From positions 372,001 through 436,000 of the forward strand of contig NZ_FOFL01000002.1 of the NCBI RefSeq assembly GCF_900110945.1: 64,000 nucleotides of DNA, in the 5' to 3' direction. The DNA is from Devosia sp. YR412 (GTDB lineage: Bacteria > Pseudomonadota > Alphaproteobacteria > Rhizobiales > Devosiaceae). Shown piece by piece: positions 15,415-23,515 of the stretch; within the stretch, counting starts at the first letter, position 1, and the number at the start of each line of letters is the position of its first letter. Made by a program: the position numbers and the translations under genes. The notes under the pieces were generated by a model. The model was given only the letters and a program-made list of their open reading frames with translations. It did not search any database and had not been told where the DNA came from.

Positions 15415-15723
15415 ATGATCCCAGGCGAAATCATCCCCAAGGCTGGCGAAATCCTGCTCAATGCCGATGCGATGCAGCTGACCTTGGAAGTTGCCAACAC
15501 CGGCGACCGCCCGATCCAGGTCGGCTCGCACTACCATTTCTTCGAAGCCAATGCCGGCCTCAGCTTTGACCGCGACAAGGCACGTGGCATGCGCCTCGAT
15601 ATCGCGGCCGGCACGGCGGTTCGCTTCGAACCGGGCCAGGCCCGCGAGGTGCGGCTGATCCCACTTGGCGGCGATCGCGCGGTCTATGGCTTCCGCCAGC
15701 AGATCATGGGAGCCCTCGACTAG
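15415..15723 (+). CDS. ureB: urease beta subunit
   Basis: 102 residues. UreB is the second structural subunit of urease. Recognised by [13 protein letters not shown] at the start, [19 protein letters not shown] and [17 protein letters not shown] in the middle. The ATG at 15415 fixes the start. The next gene is a small open frame of unknown function that separates ureB from ureC, an arrangement also known from rhizobial urease clusters. Confidence 0.97.
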   Translation: MIPGEIIPKAGEILLNADAMQLTLEVANTGDRPIQVGSHYHFFEANAGLSFDRDKARGMRLDIAAGTAVRFEPGQAREVRLIPLGGDRAVYGFRQQIMGALD

Positions 15724-15781
15724 CACTGTGCCTGCCGTGCGAACCGCACTACAAGGCCGGCACAGTCCTCAGGAGCCAGAC

Positions 15782-16192
15782 ATGCCCCACAAATCCGAGA
15801 CCATTCTGCTCAGCAAGATCACGACACTTCTCGACGATCTCCGCCGCGAAGGCGCCGAGAATGGCGAAGCCATGTTCCTGCTCGGTGCCGCCGCCGCCAA
15901 TCTCGTCGACATGGGCAAGGGCCTCAACAGCTGGGCCGACTTCAAGGCCGCCGTGACCCGCGAAGACATCATCAAGCTGCTCCAGCAGATCGATGCCGAA
16001 GGCAACCGCATGCTCGACGAGGACAAGGTGAACTACGCCTATGCCCTCCAGATCATCGGCATGTCGCTGGCCGCTCTCGGGAGCGACTATCCGCAACTGC
16101 AGCAGGGCGGGGCCCTGCTCGACGACATCATCGAAACCACCCACACAAATTACCGGAATTACGTCCAGTCGCAGACGGATTCCCAGAACTAG
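15782..16192 (+). CDS. conserved hypothetical protein in the urease operon
   Basis: 136 residues, soluble, predicted mostly helical and acidic, without signal peptide or cysteines. Segments such as [19 protein letters not shown] and [20 protein letters not shown] look like amphipathic helices. It lies between ureB and ureC, 11 bases before the ureC ATG, and follows a GGAGCC ribosome binding site. Rhizobial clusters carry an unassigned gene of similar size in the ure operon (for example the orf135 type). No function is assigned; an accessory role is inferred from position only. Confidence 0.8.
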   Translation: MPHKSETILLSKITTLLDDLRREGAENGEAMFLLGAAAANLVDMGKGLNSWADFKAAVTREDIIKLLQQIDAEGNRMLDEDKVNYAYALQIIGMSLAALGSDYPQLQQGGALLDDIIETTHTNYRNYVQSQTDSQN

Positions 16193-16203
16193 CCGGAGGC
16201 ACC

Positions 16204-17913
16204 ATGCCCGCTCGCATTTCTCGCGCCACCTATGCCGACATGTATGGTCCCACGACCGGCGACAAGGTGCGCCTGGCCGATACGGAGCTCTTCATCGAGG
16301 TCGAGAAGGATTTCACCACCTATGGCGAAGAGGTGAAGTTTGGCGGCGGCAAGGTCATCCGTGACGGCATGGGCCAGTCGCAGCGCACGCGCGCCGAGGG
16401 CGCCGTCGATACCGTCATCACCAATGCGCTGGTCGTCGATGTCACCGGCATCTTCAAGGCCGACGTCGGCCTCAAGGATGGCCGCATCCACGCCATCGGC
16501 AAGGCCGGCAATCCCGACACCCAGTCGGGCGTCACCATCATCATCGGCCCCTCTACCGAAGTCATCGCCGGCGAGGGCCGCATCCTGACCGCCGGCGGCA
16601 TGGACGCCCATATCCACTTCATCGCGCCCCAGCAGATCGAGGAAGCGCTTATGAGCGGCGTCACCACCATGCTGGGCGGCGGCACTGGCCCGGCCCATGG
16701 CACGCTGGCCACCACCTGCACCGGCGCCTGGCATATCCAGCGCATGATCGAGAGCTTCGACGGCTTCCCGATGAACCTGGCGCTGGCCGGCAAGGGCAAT
16801 GCCTCCCGCCCCGCTCCGCTGGCTGAAATGATCCTGGCCGGCGCATCCTGCCTCAAGCTGCATGAGGACTGGGGCACCACCCCAGCCACCATCGACAATT
16901 GCCTCTCGGTCGCCGACGACTATGACGTCCAGGTGATGATCCATACCGATACGCTCAATGAGAGCGGCTTCGTCGAAGACACCATCGCCGCCTTCAAGGG
17001 CCGCACCATTCACGCCTTCCACACCGAAGGCGCCGGCGGCGGCCATGCCCCCGACATCCTGCGTGTCGCCGGCCTCCCTAATGTCATCCCGAGCTCGACC
17101 AACCCGACCCGGCCCTACACGATCAACACCATTGCCGAGCATCTCGACATGCTCATGGTCTGCCACCATCTCTCGCCCAACATTCCGGAAGACGTCGCCT
17201 TCGCCGAAAGCCGCATCCGCAAGGAAACCATTGCCGCCGAGGATATCCTCCACGACATGGGCGCCCTTTCGGTCATCTCGTCCGACAGCCAGGCCATGGG
17301 CCGCGTCGGCGAAGTGCTGATCCGCTGCTGGCAGACCGCCGACAAGATGAAACGCCAGCGCGGCAAGCTGGCCCAGGAAATCGGCGACAACGACAATTTC
17401 CGCGTCAAGCGCTACATCGCCAAATACACCATCAACCCCGCCATCGCCCACGGCATGAGCCAGCACATCGGCTCGATCGAGCCCGGCAAGCGCGCCGACC
17501 TGGTGCTCTGGCACCCGGCGTTTTTCGGCGTGAAGCCGGAAATGGTGCTGCTCGGCGGCTCCATCGCCGCCGCCCCGATGGGTGATCCCAATGCCTCGAT
17601 CCCGACGCCGCAGCCGATGCACTACCGCCCGATGTTCGCCAGCTTCGGCAAGCTGCTGACCAATTCCTCGGTCACCTTCGTCTCCCAGGCCGCCTATGAT
17701 GACGGCCTGCGTGGCAAGCTCGGGGTCGCCAAGCAGATGCTGCCGGTCACCAATACCCGCGGCGGCATCGGCAAGCATTCGATGATCCACAATTCGGCGA
17801 CGCCCGACATTCAGGTCGATCCGGAAACCTACGAAGTCCATGCCGATGGCGAATTGCTCACCTGCGAGCCCGCCACCGTCCTCCCCATGGCGCAGCGCTA
17901 CTTCCTGTTCTAG
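16204..17913 (+). CDS. ureC: urease alpha subunit (catalytic)
   Basis: 569 residues, the nickel-containing catalytic subunit that hydrolyses urea to ammonia and carbamate in the cytoplasm. All active-site residues are visible: nickel ligands H136 and H138 (DAHIH), the carbamylated lysine K218 (CLKLHEDWG), H247 (IHTD), H273 ([13 protein letters not shown]), D361 (SSDSQAMGR), and the flap C320-H321 (MVCHHL). The length is normal. A GGAGG ribosome binding site precedes the ATG. It should be fully active once UreD/E/F/G load nickel. Confidence 0.98.
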   Translation: MPARISRATYADMYGPTTGDKVRLADTELFIEVEKDFTTYGEEVKFGGGKVIRDGMGQSQRTRAEGAVDTVITNALVVDVTGIFKADVGLKDGRIHAIGKAGNPDTQSGVTIIIGPSTEVIAGEGRILTAGGMDAHIHFIAPQQIEEALMSGVTTMLGGGTGPAHGTLATTCTGAWHIQRMIESFDGFPMNLALAGKGNASRPAPLAEMILAGASCLKLHEDWGTTPATIDNCLSVADDYDVQVMIHTDTLNESGFVEDTIAAFKGRTIHAFHTEGAGGGHAPDILRVAGLPNVIPSSTNPTRPYTINTIAEHLDMLMVCHHLSPNIPEDVAFAESRIRKETIAAEDILHDMGALSVISSDSQAMGRVGEVLIRCWQTADKMKRQRGKLAQEIGDNDNFRVKRYIAKYTINPAIAHGMSQHIGSIEPGKRADLVLWHPAFFGVKPEMVLLGGSIAAAPMGDPNASIPTPQPMHYRPMFASFGKLLTNSSVTFVSQAAYDDGLRGKLGVAKQMLPVTNTRGGIGKHSMIHNSATPDIQVDPETYEVHADGELLTCEPATVLPMAQRYFLF

Positions 17914-17922
17914 ACAGGGCGT

Positions 17923-18996
17923 ATGACCGATACACCAACGCTGGCCGACGCCTGGCAATTGCGCCGCGGCGGCCAGCTCGACGCCGCCCGATCGCTCGCC
18001 ACCACCATCGCCCAGCGTGAGCCCGAAAGTCTCGGCGCCCAGCGCCTGCTCGCCGCACTTGCCATGCAGGCCGGCGATCCGTCAACGGCCGTCGAGCACC
18101 TGACCCTGGCCGCCCAGCAGCCCGATCCCTCGCCAGACCTGCTGGCCGAACTCGGCGCTGCCCAGCTCGCCAGCGGTGACCCCGCCACCGCCCTCAAAAA
18201 CTTCCGCGGCGCCCTCGACCAGCGCCCGCGCGACGCCACCGCCCTGCGCGGCCTCGCCCAGTGCCACCAGCTGCTCGGCAATCCCGCCGAAGCACTGACC
18301 GCCTTCAAGGCCGCCCTCGCCGTGCTGCCCTATGACAAATACGCCGCCCACATGGTCGCCGCCCTCTCCGGCGCCAATCCGTCAGCCTCGGCCAATTATG
18401 TCGCCGACCTGTTCGACACCTATGCCGAAACCTTCGACAGCCATCTGACCGGCACCCTTGGCTACCGCACCCCCAGCTATATCCGCGACCTCATCGCCCC
18501 TTATGCACCGCAAAGCCTGCTTGACCTCGGCTGCGGCACCGGCCTTGTCGGCGCGGCGCTGCAGGATCGCATCGCCATCATGGACGGCATCGACATCGCC
18601 GCGCAGATGGTGCGCAAGGCCCGCGAGCGCGACATCTACCGCCACCTCCGCGTCGGCGATGCGACCGAACTCCTCGCAACCGACCCGGCCCTCGCCGGCC
18701 CCTATGATCTCGCCGCCGCCGGCGATGTCTTCGTCTACTTCGGCGATCTCGCGCCGATCTTTGCCGCCACCACCAAAGTCCTCGCCCCGGCGGGCCTCTT
18801 CGTTTTTTCGGTTGAAACTAACGAGGACCAGAACATCACCCTGCGCACCAGCGGCCGCTATGCCCATTCCCCCGCCTATATTGCCTATCTGGCGGAAGCG
18901 CATGGATTTATCATCCTTGAACAACAGCAGATGACCCTGCGCCAGGAACGCAATCAGCCCGTTCTGGGCACGCTTTACTTGCTCCGGCGTTCCTGA
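17923..18996 (+). CDS. TPR-containing class I SAM methyltransferase
   Basis: 357 residues. Residues about 5-145 are tetratricopeptide-type helical repeats (ARSLATTIAQREPESL, ALKNFRGALDQRPRDATALRGLAQ), and residues about 160-355 are a methyltransferase with the SAM motif LLDLGCGTGLVG and a later ETNEDQNI segment. The substrate is unknown; such fusions methylate small molecules or proteins. It begins nine bases after ureC, so it is probably co-transcribed with the urease genes, although no link of this family with urease is known to me. Confidence 0.85.
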   Translation: MTDTPTLADAWQLRRGGQLDAARSLATTIAQREPESLGAQRLLAALAMQAGDPSTAVEHLTLAAQQPDPSPDLLAELGAAQLASGDPATALKNFRGALDQRPRDATALRGLAQCHQLLGNPAEALTAFKAALAVLPYDKYAAHMVAALSGANPSASANYVADLFDTYAETFDSHLTGTLGYRTPSYIRDLIAPYAPQSLLDLGCGTGLVGAALQDRIAIMDGIDIAAQMVRKARERDIYRHLRVGDATELLATDPALAGPYDLAAAGDVFVYFGDLAPIFAATTKVLAPAGLFVFSVETNEDQNITLRTSGRYAHSPAYIAYLAEAHGFIILEQQQMTLRQERNQPVLGTLYLLRRS

Positions 18997-19068
18997 ACGC
19001 CTCTTGTTGACCGCCCCCGAAAGCGCCAATACTGCTGCGCGGCGCTTGGCCGCCAAGGGGCTTTCGTC

Positions 19069-19521
19069 ATGATCTATCTTCTTGCCATCGTGATTGGCAT
19101 TACTGCAGGCCTGCGCGCCATGACGCCGCTGGCCGCCATCTCCTGGGGCGCATATCTCGGCTGGATCGACCTCAGCGCCACGCCGGCCGCCTTCCTCGGC
19201 AATATCATTGCCGTCATCATCATTACCCTGCTGGCCCTTGTCGAACTGGTCACCGACCAGCTGCCCAATACGCCCAGCCGCAAGGTACCGATGCAGTTCG
19301 GCGCCCGCATTGTGCTCGGCGCCCTGACCGGCGCGCTGCTGCTGCCTACCAACTGGATCATCGGCGCGCTGCTCGGTGCTGTCGGCGCGGTTATCGGCAC
19401 CTATCTCGGCGCCGATATTCGCGGCCGCCTGGCCAAAGCCTTTGGCCGCGACCTGCCCGCCGCCCTGGTCGAAGACGTCGTGGCCGTGGCCCTCGCCTTC
19501 CTGGTCGTCTACCTCGCCTGA
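19069..19521 (+). CDS. DUF4126 family membrane protein
   Basis: 150 residues with about four hydrophobic helices. The start MIYLLAIVIGITAGLRAMTP and the central VTDQLPNTPSRK motif are typical of DUF4126 proteins, whose function is not known. It lies 72 bases after the methyltransferase gene, inside the urease cluster. A hairpin (19528-19554) follows the stop. Confidence 0.8.
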   Translation: MIYLLAIVIGITAGLRAMTPLAAISWGAYLGWIDLSATPAAFLGNIIAVIIITLLALVELVTDQLPNTPSRKVPMQFGARIVLGALTGALLLPTNWIIGALLGAVGAVIGTYLGADIRGRLAKAFGRDLPAALVEDVVAVALAFLVVYLA

Positions 19522-19527
19522 TGCAAA

Positions 19528-19554
19528 CGGGCGAGCCATCACCCGGCTCGCCCG
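19528..19554 (+). terminator. hairpin after the DUF4126 gene
   Basis: CGGGCGAGCC (19528-19537) pairs perfectly with GGCTCGCCCG (19545-19554). No T-run follows, so it may only weaken transcription or stabilise the upstream mRNA. Confidence 0.5.
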
Positions 19555-19616
19555 CCAAATCATCACGACTTTGCCATGCGACTCGGCCACCTTGCTTGCA
19601 AAGAGGAGCCCGAGAC

Positions 19617-19997
19617 ATGACACGTGCGCTATTCGTCGCGGCCATCGCCGCCCTGCTCTTGCCGACCGCCGCCAATGCCGCCCAGACCTCGTTGCAGATC
19701 GAACTCAATGCCGGCCGCGATTTCGAGCGCCACGTCATGACCTATGACTGCGCCATCGAGACCCCGATCACCGTCACCTACATCAACGCCGCGCCCAATT
19801 TCCTGGCCCTGGTCCCGATCGCCGAAGAGCCCGAGGAACTGGTCTTCGTCTCGACCGTCGCAGCCTCCGGCGTGCGTTACGTCTCGGGCAAATGGGCCTG
19901 GGAAACCCGCGGCTCCGATGCCAGCCTTTACGACACCACGCTTGGCGACGATGTCGAAGCCGTGCTTACCTGCTCGGAATTCATCAACACCCCATAG
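19617..19997 (+). CDS. MliC-like secreted protein (C-type lysozyme inhibitor family)
   Basis: 126 residues with a signal peptide (cleavage near AANAA, residue 20). The mature part resembles the MliC domain: MTYDCAIETPITVTYINA, then VSTVAASGVRYVSGKWAWETRG, which matches the S-x-SG-x-[RK]Y core that blocks the lysozyme active site, and a late cysteine (VLTCSEF). No lipobox is present, so it would be periplasmic rather than membrane-anchored. A GAGGAG ribosome binding site precedes ATG 19617. Finding it inside a urease cluster is unusual. Confidence 0.7.
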   Translation: MTRALFVAAIAALLLPTAANAAQTSLQIELNAGRDFERHVMTYDCAIETPITVTYINAAPNFLALVPIAEEPEELVFVSTVAASGVRYVSGKWAWETRGSDASLYDTTLGDDVEAVLTCSEFINTP

Positions 19998-20001
19998 GCC
20001 C

Positions 20002-20589
20002 ATGGATCAGCTTTCGCCGGTCGAACTCTTCCCCCATGTCCGCATCGTCATGGGCATGATCGTCGGCCTGGGCATCACTCGCCTGCTGATGACCGTCGCC
20101 GGCATGATCCAGCATCCGCAGCGGGCGAAACTGTCATCTCTCCACCTGCTGTGGATCGTCTCGATCCTCGTCGAACTGGTGCTGTTCTGGTGGTGGGAAT
20201 TCGCCCTCTACAAGCTGGAACACTGGACCTTCGCCATCACGCTTTTCCTCATCGTCTATGCGGTGACCCTGTTCCTGCTGGCCGCCCTGCTCTCGCCAGA
20301 CAATATTGCCGAATATGACGGCTACGAGGATTTCTTCCTCAAGCGCCGCCGCTGGTTCTTCGGCCTGTTCGCCGCGACCTTTTTCCTCGACGCAATCGAT
20401 ACGCTGATCAAGGGCGGCACCTATTGGCAGCGTTTCGGCTGGGATTATTTCATCCAGGTGCCCTTCGGCCTGGTCATCTGCATCATCGCTATTCGCTCCT
20501 CCGACCGCCGCATACAACTCGCCGCAGTAATGGTGCATCTGGCCTATCAGGCCTATTGGATCAGCCGGTTTTTCTATACGGTGACCTGA
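20002..20589 (+). CDS. integral membrane protein, unknown
   Basis: 195 residues with about five to six hydrophobic helices (IVMGMIVGLGITRLLMTVAG; LLWIVSILVELVLFWWWEF; ITLFLIVYAVTLFLLAALL). It is rich in aromatic residues and has no catalytic motif I can name. The ATG lies five bases after the preceding MliC-like gene, so the two are surely co-transcribed. The C-terminus ends just before ureE. Confidence 0.75.
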   Translation: MDQLSPVELFPHVRIVMGMIVGLGITRLLMTVAGMIQHPQRAKLSSLHLLWIVSILVELVLFWWWEFALYKLEHWTFAITLFLIVYAVTLFLLAALLSPDNIAEYDGYEDFFLKRRRWFFGLFAATFFLDAIDTLIKGGTYWQRFGWDYFIQVPFGLVICIIAIRSSDRRIQLAAVMVHLAYQAYWISRFFYTVT

Positions 20590-20615
20590 CGACCACAGAG
20601 ATCCTTATCAAGCCC

Positions 20616-21080
20616 ATGCTGCGCGCCGTATCCATCCTCCCGCCCGACCATGGCCGGGGCCTCCCCTATGACAGCGTCACCCTCGAACACACCGAACGCC
20701 GACTGCGCCGCAAGCTGTTGCGCCTCAAGGGTGGCGACGAGGTTATGGTCGACTTCCCCCAGACGCTGACGCTCGAACACGGCAGTGCCCTTGAGCTGGA
20801 AGACGGCCGTCTCGTCGGCATCATCGCGGCCGAAGAGCTGCTCTACGAAATCCGCGCCCGCGACACTGCCCACCTCGTCCGCCTTGCCTGGCACATCGGC
20901 AACCGCCACACCTCAGCCCAGCTCGAAGAAGCCCGCATCCTCATCAAGCGCGACCATGTGCTCAAGACCATGCTGGAAGGCCTCGGCGCCACGATCAGCA
21001 ATGTCAGCGAGCCCTTCTATGCCGAGCATGGCGCCTATCACAGCCACGCCGACAGCGGCCACGCCCTCCTCGCCCGATGA
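20616..21080 (+). CDS. ureE: urease accessory protein UreE (nickel metallochaperone)
   Basis: 154 residues. UreE delivers nickel to the UreD-UreF-UreG complex. The N-terminal peptide-binding domain ([19 protein letters not shown]) and the metal-binding domain ([13 protein letters not shown] with the conserved His, then [14 protein letters not shown]) are present, and the C-terminal tail [13 protein letters not shown] is His-rich, as in nickel-storing UreE forms. The stop overlaps the ureF start by four bases. The ATG at 20616 matches the family start. Confidence 0.93.
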   Translation: MLRAVSILPPDHGRGLPYDSVTLEHTERRLRRKLLRLKGGDEVMVDFPQTLTLEHGSALELEDGRLVGIIAAEELLYEIRARDTAHLVRLAWHIGNRHTSAQLEEARILIKRDHVLKTMLEGLGATISNVSEPFYAEHGAYHSHADSGHALLAR

Positions 21081-21739
21081 CGGCAAATTCCGACCTGCAA
21101 AAACTGCTGACCTGGCTATCGCCGGCCTTCCCGGTCGGCGCCTTCGCCTGGTCGGCAGGCCTTGAATCCGCCATCGCGTCGCGTGCGGTGCATGACCGCC
21201 TCACCACCGAGGACTGGATTTCCGGCGCGCTCAACCACGGCAGCCTGCGCACCGACGGCATTCTCTTCGCCCACGCCCATCGCGCCGCCCACGATCCTTC
21301 CGCGCTGCGCGACTTGGCCGATCTCTGCCTCGCCCTGACGCCCGCCCGCGAGCGCCACGACGAAACCACCATCACCGGCCACGCCTTTGCCACGGCCGCC
21401 AAAGCCTGGCCAACGCCGGTTCTCGCCAATCTGCCCGATCCCTGCCCCTATCCCATAGCCGTCGGCGCCATCGCCGCCGGTCACGGCATCGACCTCGAAG
21501 CGGCACTCCTCGCCTACCTAACCGCCACCATCCACAGCCAGGTTTCCGTCGCCGTCCGGCTGATCCCCATCGGCCAGTCCGACGGCCTCGCGATCTTGGC
21601 CGCGCTTGAAAGTTCCATAGCCAGCATGGCATCGCTGTGCCAGCATGCCGCGCTGGACGACATCGGCTCGGTGGCCTATGCCGCCGATATCGCCCAAATG
21701 GCGCACGAAACCCTGACCACGAGAATCTTCCGCTCATGA
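21077..21739 (+). CDS. ureF: urease accessory protein UreF
   Basis: 220 residues, all-helical. UreF bridges UreD and UreG in the urease activation complex and gates GTP-dependent nickel transfer. Family blocks are [20 protein letters not shown] at the start, [23 protein letters not shown] and [16 protein letters not shown]. It is coupled to ureE and to the following DUF3995-like gene by four-base overlaps. Confidence 0.94.
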   Translation: MTANSDLQKLLTWLSPAFPVGAFAWSAGLESAIASRAVHDRLTTEDWISGALNHGSLRTDGILFAHAHRAAHDPSALRDLADLCLALTPARERHDETTITGHAFATAAKAWPTPVLANLPDPCPYPIAVGAIAAGHGIDLEAALLAYLTATIHSQVSVAVRLIPIGQSDGLAILAALESSIASMASLCQHAALDDIGSVAYAADIAQMAHETLTTRIFRS

Positions 21740-22167
21740 GCATGCTCATCGCCGCCTTCATGTTCATCGCCCTGCTGGCCGTCTCCACCGCCCACTTCCT
21801 GTGGTCGATCGGCAAGACCTGGCCGATCCGTGGCGAAAAACTCTTGGCCCAGACAGTGGTCGGTACCGCTGGCATCGAGCACATGCCACCGCGCCTCGCC
21901 TCCTTCGGCGTTGCCGTCTTCATCCTGCTCGCCGGCATTGCTGCACTGGCTTTGGCCGATCACGATGGCAACGGCCTCTGGCTGACCATTGCGGGCTTCG
22001 TCTTTGCCCTGCTGTTCCTCGCCCGCGGCGGTATCGGCTACACCGCCTGGTGGGCCAATCAGACCCCCGAACCCAATTTCCGGCTCAACGACCGGCGCGT
22101 CTATTCCCCGATGTGCCTGTTTGTCGGCGCCGGCTTCCTCGCACTCGCCATCATGAGGCTGCTATGA
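21736..22167 (+). CDS. DUF3995-like membrane protein
   Basis: 143 residues with four predicted helices. The pattern [20 protein letters not shown] near the start and [20 protein letters not shown] near the end, where the conserved YSP lies, matches the DUF3995 family, which has no known function. ATG overlaps the ureF stop. It separates ureF from ureG, an unusual place. It could in theory help nickel or ammonia transport, but no metal-binding motif is seen. Confidence 0.75.
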   Translation: MSMLIAAFMFIALLAVSTAHFLWSIGKTWPIRGEKLLAQTVVGTAGIEHMPPRLASFGVAVFILLAGIAALALADHDGNGLWLTIAGFVFALLFLARGGIGYTAWWANQTPEPNFRLNDRRVYSPMCLFVGAGFLALAIMRLL

Positions 22168-22219
22168 AATCGGAAGGCTTCATTTCAGAATTCGCTCATG
22201 CGAGTCGAATGGCGTGGTT

Positions 22220-22279
22220 TTCGAGAACCGGAGCGGAGCGTACGTTTGGGTACGTGAGCACCGGAAGCGCAGAAAGCCG
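22220..22279 (+). repeat. 60-nt intergenic repeat, copy 1
   Basis: This 60-bp block is 57/60 identical to the block at 48254-48313. It runs from TTCGAGAACCGG to GCGCAGAAAGCCG and contains a small hairpin CGTAC/GTACG around TTTGGG-type bases. It sits in the 138-bp gap between the DUF3995-like gene and ureG, 26 bases before the ureG ATG. Confidence 0.8.
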
Positions 22280-22305
22280 CGTCAGGCGGCCGTAGGAGTA
22301 GAATT

Positions 22306-22941
22306 ATGGAACGAAGCCTTAACGGTCCTCTTCGCATCGGCATCGGCGGCCCCGTCGGCTCCGGCAAGACGACGCTTTGCGAGATGCTGCTCAAGGCGAT
22401 GCGCGACCGCTATTCCATGGCCGTCGTCACCAATGACATCTATACCCGCGAAGACGCCTTGATCCTTGCCCGTGTGCAGGCCATTTCCGAGGACCGCATC
22501 GTCGGCGTCGAAACCGGCGGCTGCCCGCACACCGCCATCCGCGAGGACGCCTCACTCAACCTCGCCGCCATCGACGACCTCAACAAGAAATTCCCCGATC
22601 TCGACATCATTCTTATTGAGAGCGGCGGCGACAATCTGGCGGCCACCTTCTCGCCCGACCTGGCGGATCTGACCATCTACGTCATCTCCGTCGCCCAGGG
22701 CGAAAAGATCCCCCGCAAGGGTGGCCCCGCCATTTCCCGCTCGGATCTCCTCGTCATCACCCACACCGACCTCGCCCCCTATGTCGGTGCCAGCCTCGAA
22801 GTGATGGAAAGCGACACCCAAAAAGTCCGCGACGGCCGCCCCTATATCTTCACCGACCTGCTCCGCCGTGAAAGCCTCGACCAGATCATCGCCTATATCG
22901 AACACGCCGGCGGCCTGTCGGACGCTCAAGCGGCCGAGTAG
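22306..22941 (+). CDS. ureG: urease accessory GTPase UreG
   Basis: 211 residues, SIMIBI-class GTPase. It hydrolyses GTP to drive nickel insertion into urease. P-loop [10 protein letters not shown], the metal-binding [13 protein letters not shown] (CPH motif), [15 protein letters not shown] and the NKxD-like [10 protein letters not shown] are all present. A GTAGGAG ribosome binding site precedes ATG 22306. It is the last canonical urease gene; the 60-nt repeat lies in its leader. Confidence 0.96.
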   Translation: MERSLNGPLRIGIGGPVGSGKTTLCEMLLKAMRDRYSMAVVTNDIYTREDALILARVQAISEDRIVGVETGGCPHTAIREDASLNLAAIDDLNKKFPDLDIILIESGGDNLAATFSPDLADLTIYVISVAQGEKIPRKGGPAISRSDLLVITHTDLAPYVGASLEVMESDTQKVRDGRPYIFTDLLRRESLDQIIAYIEHAGGLSDAQAAE

Positions 22942-22947
22942 GTCGGA

Positions 22948-23412
22948 GTGGGCGGCGTATTGCGCCTCCGCAAGCATCTGTCGGGACCGCTATTGGCGCC
23001 GGCCTGGCCGGCCGGAGTGCGGCTATTGCCTGTGAGCACCGTGGCACCGGAGGCCCTGCACGCCATCCTGGAAACAGCCTACGCCAACGGCTTCGGCAGC
23101 GTGCCGGCCTTTGCCGACTGGTGGCTATCGATCACATCTGACGAAGAATACGACCCCGCCCTGGTCTTCATCGCCGCCGACGAAACCGACCAGCCCATTG
23201 GCCTCGCTTTGTGCTGGACCGGCGGCTTCATCAAGGACATCGCCGTCAGCCAGCCCTGGCGCGGCAAGGGCATAGGCGAAAGCCTGCTCCACGCCGTCTT
23301 CGCTGCCTTCAAGCACCGCGGGCTCGAGCACGTCGATCTCAAGGTCATGGCTGCCAACGCGCCAGCAATTTGCCTCTACCACCGGGTCGGCATGGTCGAA
23401 GTCGCGCTTTAG
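22948..23412 (+). CDS. GNAT family N-acetyltransferase
   Basis: 154 residues from a GTG six bases after the ureG stop. The acetyl-CoA binding motif is seen as VSQPWRGKGIGESLL (the Q/R-x2-G-x-G/A pattern), followed by LKVMAANAPAICLYHRVGM, where an Asn and Tyr are typical of the GNAT C-terminal half. Substrate unknown. It is probably translated with ureG, but its function need not be related. The ATG-less start makes the N-terminus slightly uncertain. Confidence 0.82.
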   Translation: MGGVLRLRKHLSGPLLAPAWPAGVRLLPVSTVAPEALHAILETAYANGFGSVPAFADWWLSITSDEEYDPALVFIAADETDQPIGLALCWTGGFIKDIAVSQPWRGKGIGESLLHAVFAAFKHRGLEHVDLKVMAANAPAICLYHRVGMVEVAL

Positions 23413-23433
23413 GGCTACTGGGCCGGTGACTAG

Positions 23434-23500
23434 CCATCACCCCGCCCTCAATCCCTCCCCCTTGTGGGGACGGTGGCCCCGAAGGGGTCGGGTGGTGGTG
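23434..23500. repeat. GC-rich palindromic intergenic element
   Basis: CCATCACC at the left end is mirrored by GGTGGTG at the right, and the core CCTTGTGGGGA..TGGCCCCGAAGGGGTC contains nested C-run/G-run hairpins. The same core recurs at 36833-36862. It lies between the convergent GNAT and glgX genes, where it may act as terminator. Confidence 0.6.
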
Positions 23501-23515
23501 CCTTCTCTTCGGGCC

